This document shows positions 16,859 through 25,695 of a stretch of 64,000 bases of DNA, one piece after another; the first letter of the stretch is position 1, and every line of letters begins with the position of its first letter. The stretch lies in assembly GCA_026005015.1 (NCBI GenBank), contig BPKG01000002.1, positions 310,001 through 374,000 on the forward strand, in the 5' to 3' direction. The stretch is from Burkholderiales bacterium (GTDB lineage Bacteria > Pseudomonadota > Gammaproteobacteria > Burkholderiales > UBA6910). The position numbers were made by a program, and so were the translations under genes. The notes under the pieces are model-generated. The model worked only from the letters and a program-made list of their open reading frames with translations. It had not been told where the DNA came from and made no database searches.

Positions 16859-17320
16859 CTAGGCCAAAGGCACAGAGTCTTTCCCCAGCATGGTAGCCAC
16901 TACGGCGCGAAGCCATGTGGGTGAGCAGTCCATCGCATCCAGCGTATTCTTGATTAGCAATCCCAATTCCGTGTCCCCTTGGAGCACAAGGCGGCGGCTG
17001 AAGAACAGGGTGTCCGGGTCTTCGAGCCGCGCAGCGAGCCGCAGGAAATCCACGGCTTGGGCGCGGAGGGCGAGGTCAGGAGGCTGCCGCCCGGTGCAGG
17101 GGCGAAAGCCCCGGGCGGTCAGCGTGAACTCGACCCGCAGCCCCAAGTCCTCGGCCACGATGCGGATGCGCCGGCCCTCGATGGGCGTCAGGGCGTCCCG
17201 CGGCAGGAGGCGGCCCAGCAGCGCCAGGTTGAGGAGGGCGGCGAAGGCCGCCGACGGGGGATAGGCCGGCAGGCGCGCAAGCAAGGCGGCGAGCGGCCGC
17301 GGAAACGCCGGCAGGATCAC
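16859..17320 (-). CDS. ubiT: Ubiquinone biosynthesis accessory factor UbiT (SCP2 domain)
   Basis: UbiT is a lipid-binding SCP2-domain protein needed for oxygen-independent ubiquinone synthesis together with UbiU and UbiV. The 153-residue product shows FAALLNLALLGRLLPRDAL, RRIRIVAEDLGLRVEFTLTA, PDLALRAQAVDFLRLAARLED and FFSRRLVLQGDTELGLLIKN, the SCP2 pattern of this family. The GTG start at 17320 overlaps the DUF116 stop (GTGA). It is the last gene of the minus-strand operon. A palindromic repeat follows its end. Confidence 0.9.
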   Translation of the reverse strand: MILPAFPRPLAALLARLPAYPPSAAFAALLNLALLGRLLPRDALTPIEGRRIRIVAEDLGLRVEFTLTARGFRPCTGRQPPDLALRAQAVDFLRLAARLEDPDTLFFSRRLVLQGDTELGLLIKNTLDAMDCSPTWLRAVVATMLGKDSVPLA

Positions 17321-17811
17321 GCGTCCGTCTCCCCGGCCGAAGGCTCGTTGCGCGGCCGCGGCGGAACGAAGCGCATCACCTTGGCCAGAAGCGGCGCGTC
17401 GAGCCGCGCCTGGGCCTGGAAGCGCCCTTGGTAAGCCGCCGCCTCCTGCTGGAGCTCGTAGCAGTTGGAGCCGGAGACGTCCATGAGCACCGCGGGGAGC
17501 CCGGCGTCGGCGAACGCCCGGTGGCGCTTGAGGTAGAAATGGCTGCAGCACATGCCCACGTAGGCAGCCCCTTCCTGCCGCAGCGCGTCCAGCGTCTCCA
17601 ACAGATGCTCGTACTTGGTGACGGTGACGACCCGCATGCCCCGCTCCCGGGCCATGCGGTAGGCGTCCCCCACTTCGCACTTGCCGCACTCGGAGCAGCC
17701 GTCCCGATGGCGCCACTTGCACCAGACGGGCTTGGCGCAATAAGGCACCAGCATCACCGCCGCCCGGCCGAGAATCGTCTCGGCGGACGACCCATCCGGG
17801 CTGTGGATCAT
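17317..17811 (-). CDS. DUF116 protein, probably fused to the preceding lipoate-ligase-like gene
   Basis: The frame from ATG 17811 shows the DUF116 pattern: VPYCAKPVWCKWRHRDGCSE then CGKCEVGDAYRMARERG, a six-Cys region that could hold an iron-sulfur cluster, and YVGMCCSHFYLKRHRAFADA. The open frame continues upstream of the ATG with GLSHAEANAV, which reads as conserved sequence, so the true protein likely begins in the lipoate-ligase gene and a single indel near 17835-17850 divides them. The function of DUF116 is unknown. It overlaps ubiT by 4 bp and lies inside the ubiquinone operon. Confidence 0.72.
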   Translation of the reverse strand: MIHSPDGSSAETILGRAAVMLVPYCAKPVWCKWRHRDGCSECGKCEVGDAYRMARERGMRVVTVTKYEHLLETLDALRQEGAAYVGMCCSHFYLKRHRAFADAGLPAVLMDVSGSNCYELQQEAAAYQGRFQAQARLDAPLLAKVMRFVPPRPRNEPSAGETDA

Positions 17812-18922
17812 GACCGCGTTGGCCTCGGCGTGGGAGAGGCCGGCCGCGCTCCTGCAGGCGGCGGGTGTCCAGGGCGAGCCGGGCGAGCCGCGCCAGGTCT
17901 TCCGCCGCGAGCCCCGGCACCTCGACGGCGCCCGCCTCGAGGAGCCGGGCGGCGCGCGCTGCCCCGTCTTCGAGCCGCCGCCCGCGCAGGCACGCCGCCA
18001 GCCGCTCCAGGGCCTCGCCGGGCTGGGCGTGGAGATCGGCGGCGAGCCGCACCTCGCCGAAGGCGCGCATGCGGGGGTCGACCGCGGCCTGCAGGCGCAG
18101 GGTGCTGGATTTCGCTTTGGTCAACACCTCGATCACGCCCGGTCCCGGCTCGGGCCATTCCACGAACCCGACCGCGCGACCCTCGTGGGCGAGGAGCGCC
18201 GGCGGGACCCGGACCGGAGCGGGCTCGATCGGCGCTGAAACCGGCCGCCAGCCGAATGCCTCGGCGATGGCTTCAGCGATCGCCTGGTGAATCGCCGAAA
18301 GAGGCGGCGCGCCGCCCGGTTGCTCGGCGAGGGTGGTGAGGCGGTCGCGGGCGGCGGCCAGGCCGTCCGGGGAAAGCTTCTCGGTGGGCACCCGCAATGT
18401 CTCCAGCATCGCCTGGACGTCCACGTCCAAAAGGACCGTCCCGTGCACGAGCCACGCGCCCCCTTCCCGCACCGCGAACACGCTGGCGAGCTTGCGGCCG
18501 CCGATCTCCAGGTCGTTGGGCGCCTTGATCCGAACGGTGATTCCGAGGGAGGCGAGGGCTTGCGCTAGCGCCGCGGCGGCGTTCGCCAGCATGGATGGGA
18601 GGGAGAAAGGGCCGGCGAACGCGGACCCGGGCGCCACGAGGCTGAAGCCCACTTGCCGGGGATCCAGGTACAGGGCGCCGCCGCCGGTCATGCGGCGGGC
18701 GACGTCGACGCCGCGGCGCGCGCAGACGTCCAACCGCAGCTCCCGTGGGGCGGCCTGGAAACGGCCCAGGCTTGCGGTGGGGAGGCTGCGGTGGAAGCGC
18801 AAGGTGGGACCGCGCCTTGCCGCGGCGCACGAGCGCAGCCACTGCCGGTCCAGGGCGTGGTTCTCCCGTCCGGGCCGAAGCCCCGTGTCCACGATCTGAA
18901 GCGGAAGGGATTCCATCTTCAT
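17812..18922 (-). CDS. Lipoate-protein ligase A-like protein
   Basis: This protein has the biotin/lipoate ligase fold: LRFHRSLPTASLGRFQ, VARRMTGGGALYLDPRQVGF (the RRxGGG lipoyl-AMP loop), APNDLEIGGRKLASVFAV with the catalytic Lys, and WLVHGTVLLDVDVQAMLE. A C-terminal accessory domain follows (KAKSSTLRLQAAVDPRMRAF). The ATG at 18922 overlaps the ubiV stop. Its frame has no stop after the natural end and runs on in the wrong frame through the DUF116 gene, so a frameshift near 17835-17850 is likely and the two are probably one chain. Its substrate could be the GcvH-like protein at 14929-15375. Confidence 0.75.
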
Positions 18923-19818
18923 GGCCTCGCCTGTCCGCGCCACCCCATGCCGGCGCCCCCGCGCCAGTAGCCGTCGCAGGGCGCCCCGGGCATGAGGGGC
19001 TCCAGCACCGCCAGGGCGGCCCGCAAATCCATGGTGCCATCCAGCACGGAGCGGAACACTTCGAGGACACGCCCCGTGTGGCGGGCCTGGGGGCTTACCC
19101 GGACGACATCGACGCGAAGCGCCCGCAGCTCGTCCAGGACCGGCAGCAAATTGAGCACCTGGGCGGACAGGGTCTGGACGCCGTTCAACGTGAGGAACGG
19201 CTCGCCCTCCAGGGTGAAGAGGGAGAGCCCTTCGGGATGGTCCAGGCAGCGGAACCGGCAATCGTCCTTCTGCAGGTTGTAGTGCCGCGCGGTGAAGCAG
19301 CGGGCGGAGAAGGCGAGGGGTAGCCGGCCGTAGAGCCACGCTTCGGTCGCCACCCCCGCGGGGCGCTCCGCCTGGAGCGCCGCGAGGGCCGCTTGCGACA
19401 TTTCCACCGGGGCGACAAAGCGCACGGCGCCCAGCTCCGCTAGGACAGCCAGGGTCGCAGGGTTGTAGACGTTGAGATGGGTACCGGCGACGAAGGGCCC
19501 GCGGCCGGCCAGGCACTTGACCGCCGCCATGTCGTTGGCTTCCACCAGGAAGCGGCCGTTGGAGACGAGGCGGCGCAGCGCCTTCAGATCCGATTCCGAT
19601 TCCACCAGGGCCTGGGTGGAGAGGACCACCTCCTTGCCGGCGGCGGCGAGCCGCTCCCCCAGGGCCAGCCAGTCGGGCGGCCGCAGGCTGTGGCGGCGGG
19701 AGCACACCGTTTCCCCCAGGTAGACGATGTCCACCGGCGCGGCGGCCGCCTCTTCGTAGAACGCAAGCAGCCGCTCCGCGCTCCAGTAGTAGAGGACCGG
19801 GCCCAGGGCCAGCTTCAT
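18919..19818 (-). CDS. ubiV: Ubiquinone biosynthesis protein UbiV (U32 peptidase family)
   Basis: UbiV works with UbiU as an oxygen-independent hydroxylase system in ubiquinone synthesis and carries a [4Fe-4S] cluster. The start MKLALGPVLYYWSAERLLAF (19818) and VYLGETVCSRRHSL with Cys39 match UbiV. The other three cluster Cys are visible in FSARCFTARHYNLQKDDCRF and RCLDHPEG. Length of 299 residues is normal. It lies 7 bp after ubiU and overlaps the lipoate-ligase-like gene (ATGA). Confidence 0.95.
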   Translation of the reverse strand: MKLALGPVLYYWSAERLLAFYEEAAAAPVDIVYLGETVCSRRHSLRPPDWLALGERLAAAGKEVVLSTQALVESESDLKALRRLVSNGRFLVEANDMAAVKCLAGRGPFVAGTHLNVYNPATLAVLAELGAVRFVAPVEMSQAALAALQAERPAGVATEAWLYGRLPLAFSARCFTARHYNLQKDDCRFRCLDHPEGLSLFTLEGEPFLTLNGVQTLSAQVLNLLPVLDELRALRVDVVRVSPQARHTGRVLEVFRSVLDGTMDLRAALAVLEPLMPGAPCDGYWRGGAGMGWRGQARP

Positions 19819-19825
19819 GACACCC

Positions 19826-20821
19826 TCATTTCCATGGCCGGTGATAGGCGCCCAGGGTGCACTGCTGCCCTTCGGATACGTTGGCCAGCGCCTGGGCCCA
19901 TTCGCGCCGTACGGCATAAGCGGCGGGATCCCGGCGGCAGGCATCGATGGCCGCGCGCCACACCCGGGTGATTTGCTCCACGTAGGCCGGGCTGCGCTGG
20001 CGCCCCTCCAGCTTGATGGCGGCCACCCCCATGGCGGCGAGCTTGGGCAAGAGCGCCAGGGTATTCAGGCTCACCGGCTCCTCGAAGGCGTAGTACGCCT
20101 GGCCTGCCACCCGGTAGCGGCCCTTGCATAGGGTGGGATAGCCCGCCTTTTCGCCGGGGGCGAAGCGGTTGACCAGCACCGGCCCGACGCGGGTATCCAC
20201 GCCTTCGCCCCGGGGCTCCCAGCGCACCGAGCGGGCCGGCGAGCAGGCGCCGGCGGTGTTGGGGGACTCGCCGGTCACGAACGAGGACAGCACGCAGCGT
20301 CCTTCCACCATCACGCACAGGCCTCCGAAGCCGAACACCTCGATCTCCACTGAGGTGCGGGCTACCACCTGCTCCACCTGGGCGAGGGAGAGGACCCGGG
20401 GCAGCACTGCGCGCCGGATGCCGAACAGCTCCCGGTACAGCTCGATCGCCTCGTAGCTGGTGGCCGAGCCCTGCACCGAAAGATGCAGGGCGAGTCGCGG
20501 ATGGGCGGTGGCCGCGTAGCGTAGGAGCCCCAGGTCGGCCAGGATCACCGCGTCCGCGCCCACGTCGGCGGCCCGGTCCACCGCGTCGGTCCAACGGCGC
20601 CAGCTTTGAGTCTGGGGATAGGTATTGATCGCCACCAGCACCCGCGCTCCGCGGGCGTGGGCGTAGGCGATGCCCTGCCGAGCCGCGGCGGCGTCGAAGT
20701 TGAGGCCGGCGAAGTTGCGCGCGTTGGTTTCGTCGCGAAAGCCGATGTAGACCCAGTCGGCGCCGTGGTCCACCGCCGCCTTGAGGGCGGGTAGGGTGCC
20801 GGCGGGGCAGACCAGCTCCAT
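19826..20821 (-). CDS. ubiU: Ubiquinone biosynthesis protein UbiU (U32 peptidase family)
   Basis: UbiU is the partner of UbiV in the O2-independent hydroxylation steps of ubiquinone synthesis, which are needed for denitrification in some bacteria. The product begins MELVCPAGTLPALKAAVDHG and has GFGGLCVMVEGRCVLSSFVT, PNTAGACSPAR and YPTLCKGRY, giving the four [4Fe-4S] cysteines, plus AAIKLEGRQRSPAYV near the C-terminus. Length of 331 residues is normal. The gene starts 4 bp after the radical SAM gene, so the two are co-transcribed. Confidence 0.95.
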   Translation of the reverse strand: MELVCPAGTLPALKAAVDHGADWVYIGFRDETNARNFAGLNFDAAAARQGIAYAHARGARVLVAINTYPQTQSWRRWTDAVDRAADVGADAVILADLGLLRYAATAHPRLALHLSVQGSATSYEAIELYRELFGIRRAVLPRVLSLAQVEQVVARTSVEIEVFGFGGLCVMVEGRCVLSSFVTGESPNTAGACSPARSVRWEPRGEGVDTRVGPVLVNRFAPGEKAGYPTLCKGRYRVAGQAYYAFEEPVSLNTLALLPKLAAMGVAAIKLEGRQRSPAYVEQITRVWRAAIDACRRDPAAYAVRREWAQALANVSEGQQCTLGAYHRPWK

Positions 20822-20825
20822 CGCG

Positions 20826-22685
20826 CTACCGGAAGTCGGGCTCCAGCGCTAGGTGGAACACCGACGAATCGATCTCGATGCCGCCCCGGGCCGCTTCGCC
20901 CACCACCACTCGCACCCGGTCGCCGTAGCGGGCGAGGCGCCGCAGGAATCGGTCGAGCCACAGCCGCTCCTTGCCCTGGAGACGGTTCACGTACAGGGTG
21001 AGGGTGGAGGGCGTGCACCCCAGGATGCGCCGGGCATGCCGCGCCGCGCGCCGGTAGAAACGGTGGTCGAGCCATCCTTCCAGCCGCAGGGACAAGCCGG
21101 AGCGGTTGAGTTCCAGCCCGGCGCGGCCCTGAGCGAGATAGCGCGCGAGGGCCTGGCGCATGGCGGCGAAGCGGGCGGCGAGACCTTCGGGCGCCGCCTG
21201 CTCGCCGAAGCGCCGCTCGATGAAGGCCCGCATGGAGAGCGCGCAGATCCAGTCCACTACGGCCAGGGGCATTTTCCTGGGCGAGCGCCACGGCAGGCTC
21301 TTCAGAAACCACGCTGTGCGCTTCAGGCCTCCCGGCAGCACCCCGCGCACGAACAGTCGCGCGACGATTCCCACCTGCTGCAGGGGACCGTACTCGCCGC
21401 TGTACACGGGCGCGGCCATGTGGGCAAGCTTGTTGGCGATGCGTCGGGCGATGGCCTCGTCGGCCAGCAGCCGGCGGTAGAGGGCCTGGTAGCCCTCGAT
21501 CATGGCGTCGTAGCTCATGCCCTTCGGCACCACGTTGGTGGCGGGGCGGGTGTTGTCCACCTCGTTCATCCCTTCCCGCAGCCGGCCTTCGGCGGCGAGC
21601 CGGGCGTGGAGGGGCGTCTTGGGCAGGGCGGTGAGGAGTCCCACCATGGCCGCCTGGATGCCCGCCTCGGTGATGAAGCGGTATTGCAGCTCGAAGGTCT
21701 GTTCCGTGTCGGCGTCGAAGCCGACGATGAAGCCCCCCAGCACGTCGATGCCGTGGGCGTAAATGCGCTGGATCGAGGTGAGGATGTCCTCGTGGGTGTT
21801 CTGGGTCTTGCGGATCTCCTTGAGCGCCGCCGGGTCGGGGGATTCGATGCCGATGAACACCCAGTTGAATCCCGCTTCCCGCAGGAGCCGCAGCAGCTCC
21901 GGATCCTGGGCCACGTTGAGGGAGACTTGGGCGCCGAAGCGGAAGCGGTGGCGGTGGCGGGCCTGGTAGTCGATCAGGTGCCGCAGCAGCTCCCGGGCGA
22001 GGGCCCGGTGGCCGATCAGGTTGTCGTCCACGAAGAAGAGGTTGCGCACCCCTTGGGCGCGCAGCGCGTCTAGCTCCCGCTCCACCTGGGCCAGGGTCTT
22101 GTAACGGGGCTTGCGGCCGAACATGACGATGATGTCGCAGAACTCGCACAGGTACGGGCAACCCCGGGACACCTGGAGGGTGGCGGTGGTGTAGCGCGCG
22201 AGCTTGAGCAGGTCGAAGCGGGGCGTGGGGGAGTGCCGGAGATCCACCACACCGGTTTCGCGGTAGAGCCGTTCGGGCCGTCCCGCCTCTAGGTCGGCGC
22301 AAAAGCGCGGCCAGAGGTATTCCGCCTCCCCCGCTACCACCGTATCGGCCAGCTCCAGGTAGCGCTCCGGCACCAGGGAGGCGTAGCTTCCCCCGACCAC
22401 CGTGCGGTAGCCGGCGGCCCGGTAGTAGCGCAGGAGTTCCTGTTGCCGGGCGAACTGCACCCCCATGCCGGCGATACCGATCAAGTCCGCTTGAGGCGCG
22501 AGGGGCAGGGGCTCCACGTTCTCGTCCACGATGGTCACTTCCCAGTGGGCGGGCGTGAGGGCGGCGAGGGTGGCGAGTCCCAGGGGCGGATTGACGGCGC
22601 GCTTTCCGGGCAGCACCCGGTCCACCGCCCAGCGGAAGCTCCAGAAGCTTTCTGGATAGCGGGGATTGATGAGCAGCAATCGCAT
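20826..22685 (-). CDS. B12-binding-type radical SAM protein
   Basis: The 619-residue protein begins MRLLLINPRYPESFWSFRWA, a cobalamin-binding-like N-terminal domain (VVGGSYASLVPERY), followed by a radical SAM core with LQVSRGCPYLCEFCDIIVMF, i.e. CxxxCxxC at about residues 176-183. The DUF4070-type C-terminal region follows (GFIVGFDADTEQTF, ALPKTPLHARL), then about 180 residues of Arg-rich sequence. It is the first gene of the operon ubiU, ubiV, lplA-like/DUF116, ubiT, and its divergent neighbour is nnrS with an FNR box between. Its substrate is unknown; a role in quinone, lipoyl or heme chemistry is inferred from position. Confidence 0.85.
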   Translation of the reverse strand: MRLLLINPRYPESFWSFRWAVDRVLPGKRAVNPPLGLATLAALTPAHWEVTIVDENVEPLPLAPQADLIGIAGMGVQFARQQELLRYYRAAGYRTVVGGSYASLVPERYLELADTVVAGEAEYLWPRFCADLEAGRPERLYRETGVVDLRHSPTPRFDLLKLARYTTATLQVSRGCPYLCEFCDIIVMFGRKPRYKTLAQVERELDALRAQGVRNLFFVDDNLIGHRALARELLRHLIDYQARHRHRFRFGAQVSLNVAQDPELLRLLREAGFNWVFIGIESPDPAALKEIRKTQNTHEDILTSIQRIYAHGIDVLGGFIVGFDADTEQTFELQYRFITEAGIQAAMVGLLTALPKTPLHARLAAEGRLREGMNEVDNTRPATNVVPKGMSYDAMIEGYQALYRRLLADEAIARRIANKLAHMAAPVYSGEYGPLQQVGIVARLFVRGVLPGGLKRTAWFLKSLPWRSPRKMPLAVVDWICALSMRAFIERRFGEQAAPEGLAARFAAMRQALARYLAQGRAGLELNRSGLSLRLEGWLDHRFYRRAARHARRILGCTPSTLTLYVNRLQGKERLWLDRFLRRLARYGDRVRVVVGEAARGGIEIDSSVFHLALEPDFR

Positions 22686-22762
22686 GGGACGCAGAGGCTA
22701 GCCAAAGGGATGGGGAAGGGCAATACGGTTCGGGCCCGCAGGCGCCGGAATCTCACACTTCT

Positions 22763-22776
22763 TTGATCTCGATCAA
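22763..22776. promoter_or_regulatory. Perfect FNR/DNR box TTGAT-CTCG-ATCAA
   Basis: This exact TTGAT-N4-ATCAA match lies between the divergent radical SAM/ubiUVT operon (start 22685) and nnrS (start 22860). A -10-like TAGAAT at 22818-22823 sits 51 bp from the box centre, which fits activation at -61.5 of nnrS. It could also serve the ubi operon. Confidence 0.85.
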
Positions 22777-22859
22777 AAGATCGTTACAGGAGGGAGCCGG
22801 CACGGGGCGACAGCGGATAGAATGAGACCGATTCTTGGAGTTGTTCCGTTGCCTCGCTC

Positions 22860-24063
22860 ATGGCTACGCTGCATCTCACCGCCGCGCCCCACCGCACCTG
22901 GTTCTTCGCCGGGGCGGTGCAGCTCATCGCCACCATGGGGTGGTGGATGGGGGAACTGGGCGCGCGCTACGGGGGTTGGTTTTCGCCCCCCGCCTGGACC
23001 ATGCCGCCGGGATGGCTACACGCCTATGTCATGCTCTACGGCGTGTTCCCTTTCTTCATCTTTGGCTTCCTGATGACCGCGGTGCCCAACTGGCTGGGGG
23101 AGGGGAGCATTCCCAAGGCGTGCTATGTCCCGGCCGCCGGATTGATGCTGGCGGGGGCGCTCGCGACTTATGCCGGGACGACGGCGGGGTCCGCTTTCCT
23201 GCTCTTGGGAACGGGACTCGCGCTGGCCGGCTGGGCGCTGGCCTGGAGCGGGCTCTTCGATCTGGTGCGGCGGACGACTCGCCCCGACCGGCGCTATCCC
23301 ATAGTTGTACTCACCCTGACTGCCGTCGGGTTCATCCTACATGCTTGCGTTTTCGCCTGGCTTGCCAGCGGAAAGACGTTTCTCTTCCAGCTTGCCCGCA
23401 CGGGGGCAGTGTGGTTCTTCCTCCTGCCCCTGTTCTTCAACGTGAGCCACCGCATGATTCCGTTCTTCTCCAGCCGGGCGCTGCCGGATTATCCGGTCGT
23501 GCGGCCGTCCTGGAGCGTGCCCCTCTTCACCGCCGCCTCGCTGGCCCACGGGGTGCTGGAGCTCTCGGGGCTCGCGGCCTGGACTTGGATCCCGGACGGC
23601 GCCATGCTGGCGGTGGTCTTGTACCTGCTGGCGGCCTGGCAGGGCTGGCGCAGCCTCCCCGTGCCGCTGCTCTCCATGCTGCACATCGCCTTCGCCGTGC
23701 TGGCCCTGGCCATGGCGCTACACGTGCTTCAGAGCCTGGCCTGGCTCGGTGGGCGGGCGGTGCTGGGGCTCGCGCCGCTGCACCTGCTCGCCATCGGCTA
23801 CTTCTCGGCCACGCTGCTCGCCATGGTGTCCCGCGTCTCCCTCGGCCATTCGGGGCGGCCCCTGGTGGCGGACCGGCTCACCTTCGCCTGCTTCCTGGGC
23901 GTGCTGGCGTCCGCCGCCGTGCGGGTGGCGGCGGACCTGGCGCCCGGGGCCCCCTGGCTCATGCCGGCGGCAGGCCCTGCTCTGGCTCGTCGCCTTCGGG
24001 GCGTGGGCCTGGCGCTACGTTCCGTTCTACTTTCTCCCCCGGGCGGACGGGCGGCCGGGATGA
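22860..24063 (+). CDS. nnrS: NnrS-family heme-copper membrane protein, one frameshift near 23970
   Basis: NnrS is a multi-spanning membrane protein linked to resistance to nitric oxide stress. The sequence shows its hallmarks: YGVFPFFIFGFLMTAVPNWL, GAVWFFLLPLFFNVSHRMIP followed by FFSS, and LHLLAIGYFSATLLAMVSRV with LGHSGRPL. About 12 membrane segments are present. Near 23968-23975 an indel shifts the frame; the natural end is in the other frame, ALLWLVAFGAWAWRYVPFYF and LPRADGRPG, stopping at 24063. Without repair the frame fuses to the next gene. The FNR box upstream and the denitrification setting support the NO link. Confidence 0.85.
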
Positions 24064-24545
24064 GCGTCGAATCCTTGGCCACCGCGCGGGTGCTCCACGT
24101 CCTCGGGGTCGTGCTCTGGATTGGCGGCGTCGCCATGGTGACCACCGTACTGCTGCCGGCGGTGCGGCGCCTGAAGCGGCCGGAGGAGCGCGTGGAGTTC
24201 TTCGAGCGGATCGAGCGGCGCTTCGCCGCCCAGGCCCGGGTCACCACCTTGATCACCGGCCTGAGCGGCTTTTATCTCGTGCATGCCCTGGGGGCGTGGA
24301 GCCGCTTCGGCGCGGCCGCGTTCTGGTGGATGCACGCCATGGTGGCGGTGTGGGCGCTCTTCACCCTGATGCTGTTCGTGCTGGAGCCCCTGTGGCTGCA
24401 CCGGTGGTTTCTCGAGCGGGCGAAGCGCGATCCGGAGGGCACCTTCCGGCGGGTCCAGCGGCTGCACTGGGTGCTGCTGGCACTGAGCCTCGTCACCATC
24501 GCCGGCGCCGTGGCGGGAAGCCACGGGTGGCTGGTGTTCGGCTGA
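24060..24545 (+). CDS. Small integral membrane protein, function unknown
   Basis: This protein starts at ATG 24060 (MSVESLATARVLHVLGVVLW), overlapping the nnrS stop by 4 bp. It has four membrane segments with the conserved-looking HVLGVVLWIGGVAMVTTVLL and WWMHAMVAVWALFTLMLFVL, reminiscent of CopD/DUF2269-type proteins, and a basic loop (RRLKRPEERVEFFERIERRF). Its histidines in helix 1 and helix 3 could be heme ligands, but this is inference. It is co-transcribed with nnrS and faces the ACT-domain gene. Confidence 0.65.
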   Translation: MSVESLATARVLHVLGVVLWIGGVAMVTTVLLPAVRRLKRPEERVEFFERIERRFAAQARVTTLITGLSGFYLVHALGAWSRFGAAAFWWMHAMVAVWALFTLMLFVLEPLWLHRWFLERAKRDPEGTFRRVQRLHWVLLALSLVTIAGAVAGSHGWLVFG

Positions 24546-24559
24546 AGGGGGCGCTGCGC

Positions 24560-24588
24560 CGGGCCGCGGGCGGCCCGTCAGGCCTTTT
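24560..24588 (+). terminator. Possible terminator after nnrS operon
   Basis: A CGGGCC/GGCCCG hairpin (24560-24577) is followed by TCAGGCC and five T. The T-run overlaps the 3' end of the convergent ACT gene. The stem is short but GC rich. Confidence 0.5.
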
Positions 24589-25000
24589 TCAGGATTTCCA
24601 TCGCCTTCTCGGCGTCTTCCAGCGAATCCACCCCCACGTAGGCGACGAACTGGGTGCCGATCACGGAGGCGGAGAATCCGTGGAGATTGATCCCCGCGTC
24701 GGCGAGCTTCTGGGTCAGCTCCGCGGCGATTCCCGGCCGGTCCTGGCCCATCACTCGAACGGAATGGAGACGCTGGGTCACGTTGAAACCCACTGTCGCG
24801 GCGGCGCGGACTTCCCTGTCGCCCTGCAGCGGCGTGACGAACACCACCGCGGTCCCGGGTTTCTCCGGAGCGCGCCGCGAGATGATGAATTGCAGGTTCG
24901 CCCCCGCTTGGCTCAGGATGGCGAGCACCCCCGCCAGCGCGCCCGGCTTGTCCGGCATGCTGGCCGCCCATACGTCGACAAGCTCGACAAGAAGATCCAT
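24578..25000 (-). CDS. Double ACT-domain protein
   Basis: The 140-residue protein consists of two ACT domains: MPDKPGALAGVLAILSQAGANL in the first and GQDRPGIAAELTQKLADAGINL in the second. ACT domains bind small ligands such as amino acids and usually regulate enzymes; stand-alone double-ACT proteins are common in this class but their ligands are mostly unknown. No catalytic domain is attached. It faces the nnrS operon and has the remnant of an insertion sequence upstream. Confidence 0.82.
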   Translation of the reverse strand: MDLLVELVDVWAASMPDKPGALAGVLAILSQAGANLQFIISRRAPEKPGTAVVFVTPLQGDREVRAAATVGFNVTQRLHSVRVMGQDRPGIAAELTQKLADAGINLHGFSASVIGTQFVAYVGVDSLEDAEKAMEILKKA

Positions 25001-25133
25001 GGCATTTCTCCTCCTGCGGCCTATAGCCTATTTAAATTTAGGCCACGGCCGCGCGGGAGGCAAATTCCAGGTGGGGCAGCCCCCTTGCACTTTCACCTCA
25101 TTTCAGGGGTGTCCTCGTGGCATATCCGGGTTA

Positions 25134-25692
25134 TTGACCCGGCAATCAAATGTTTTTACGCGGCATAGCGCACGGGTTCGTGTTCGAAGTATTTGCGAAC
25201 ACGTTGCGGTGACTGCTGGAGTTTGCGCAGATGGCTGATGGCCGCCTTTTTCGGCTGAGCTTGACTGCGTGCCGGCGCGCGCCGCGTTACGCCGTCCTTG
25301 AGGTCGGCATTTAGGCATTCGTCCGGGTTCAGCTCCGGGCTGTAGCTCGGCAGGTAGAACACTTCGATCTGCTCCTCGTGGTTGGCCAGCCAGTCTTTCA
25401 CCTTACGGGCAAGATGCACCTTGAGGTTGTCGAGGATGAGGAACACCTTGCGGTCGGTATCCTTGACCAGCCGCCTGCCAAGTACGCTCGGTGTGCCGCC
25501 ATCACCGTCGGCACCGACAGCTCCACCTGTGCGGCAATCTCACGCAGCAGCAACCCGCGCTCCCGAAGTTTGACTGCGCGCCGACGGCGCTCGTTGAGCA
25601 CCGCCAACGGCAGTTTTCGTGCGCCTGTCTTGTCCATGCCCTCTTTGGCAACCACAAACCAGAAAGGTCCAAACTTCATGTTGCCGGGTCAA
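25134..25692. mobile_element. IS630-family element, internally deleted
   Basis: Perfect 12-bp terminal repeats TTGACCCGGCAA (25134-25145) and TTGCCGGGTCAA (25681-25692) are each flanked by the TA target dinucleotide that IS630/Tc1-like elements duplicate. The element is only 559 bp, roughly half of a normal IS630, and its transposase lacks the middle. It is now a non-autonomous copy. It lies 3 bp beyond the stop of the DUF123 gene. Confidence 0.85.
25156..25679 (-). pseudogene. IS630 transposase remnant
   Basis: The N-terminal HTH part is present (LRERGLLLREIAAQVELSVP, from 25679), and the C-terminal DDE part is present in another frame (FLILDNLKVHLARKVKDWLA, YLPSYSPELNPDECLNADLK, ending at 25156). 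The catalytic centre between them, including the first Asp region, has been deleted. The two parts join around 25440-25470. It cannot be active on its own. Confidence 0.8.
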
Positions 25693-25695
25693 TAA

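Noticed and set aside
16859-19705. A 948-codon open frame on the minus strand
   Set aside because: It strings together an out-of-frame shadow of ubiV, the lipoate-ligase-like gene, a shadow of DUF116 and ubiT. Conserved motifs show separate genes, so it is not one protein.
20853-22073. Open frame antisense to the radical SAM gene
   Set aside because: No start context and shadow-like composition; the minus-strand gene is clearly real.
22835-25168. A long plus-strand frame across nnrS and the ACT gene
   Set aside because: It is low-complexity in composition and out of frame with NnrS except at the repaired C-terminus; it also crosses a convergent gene.
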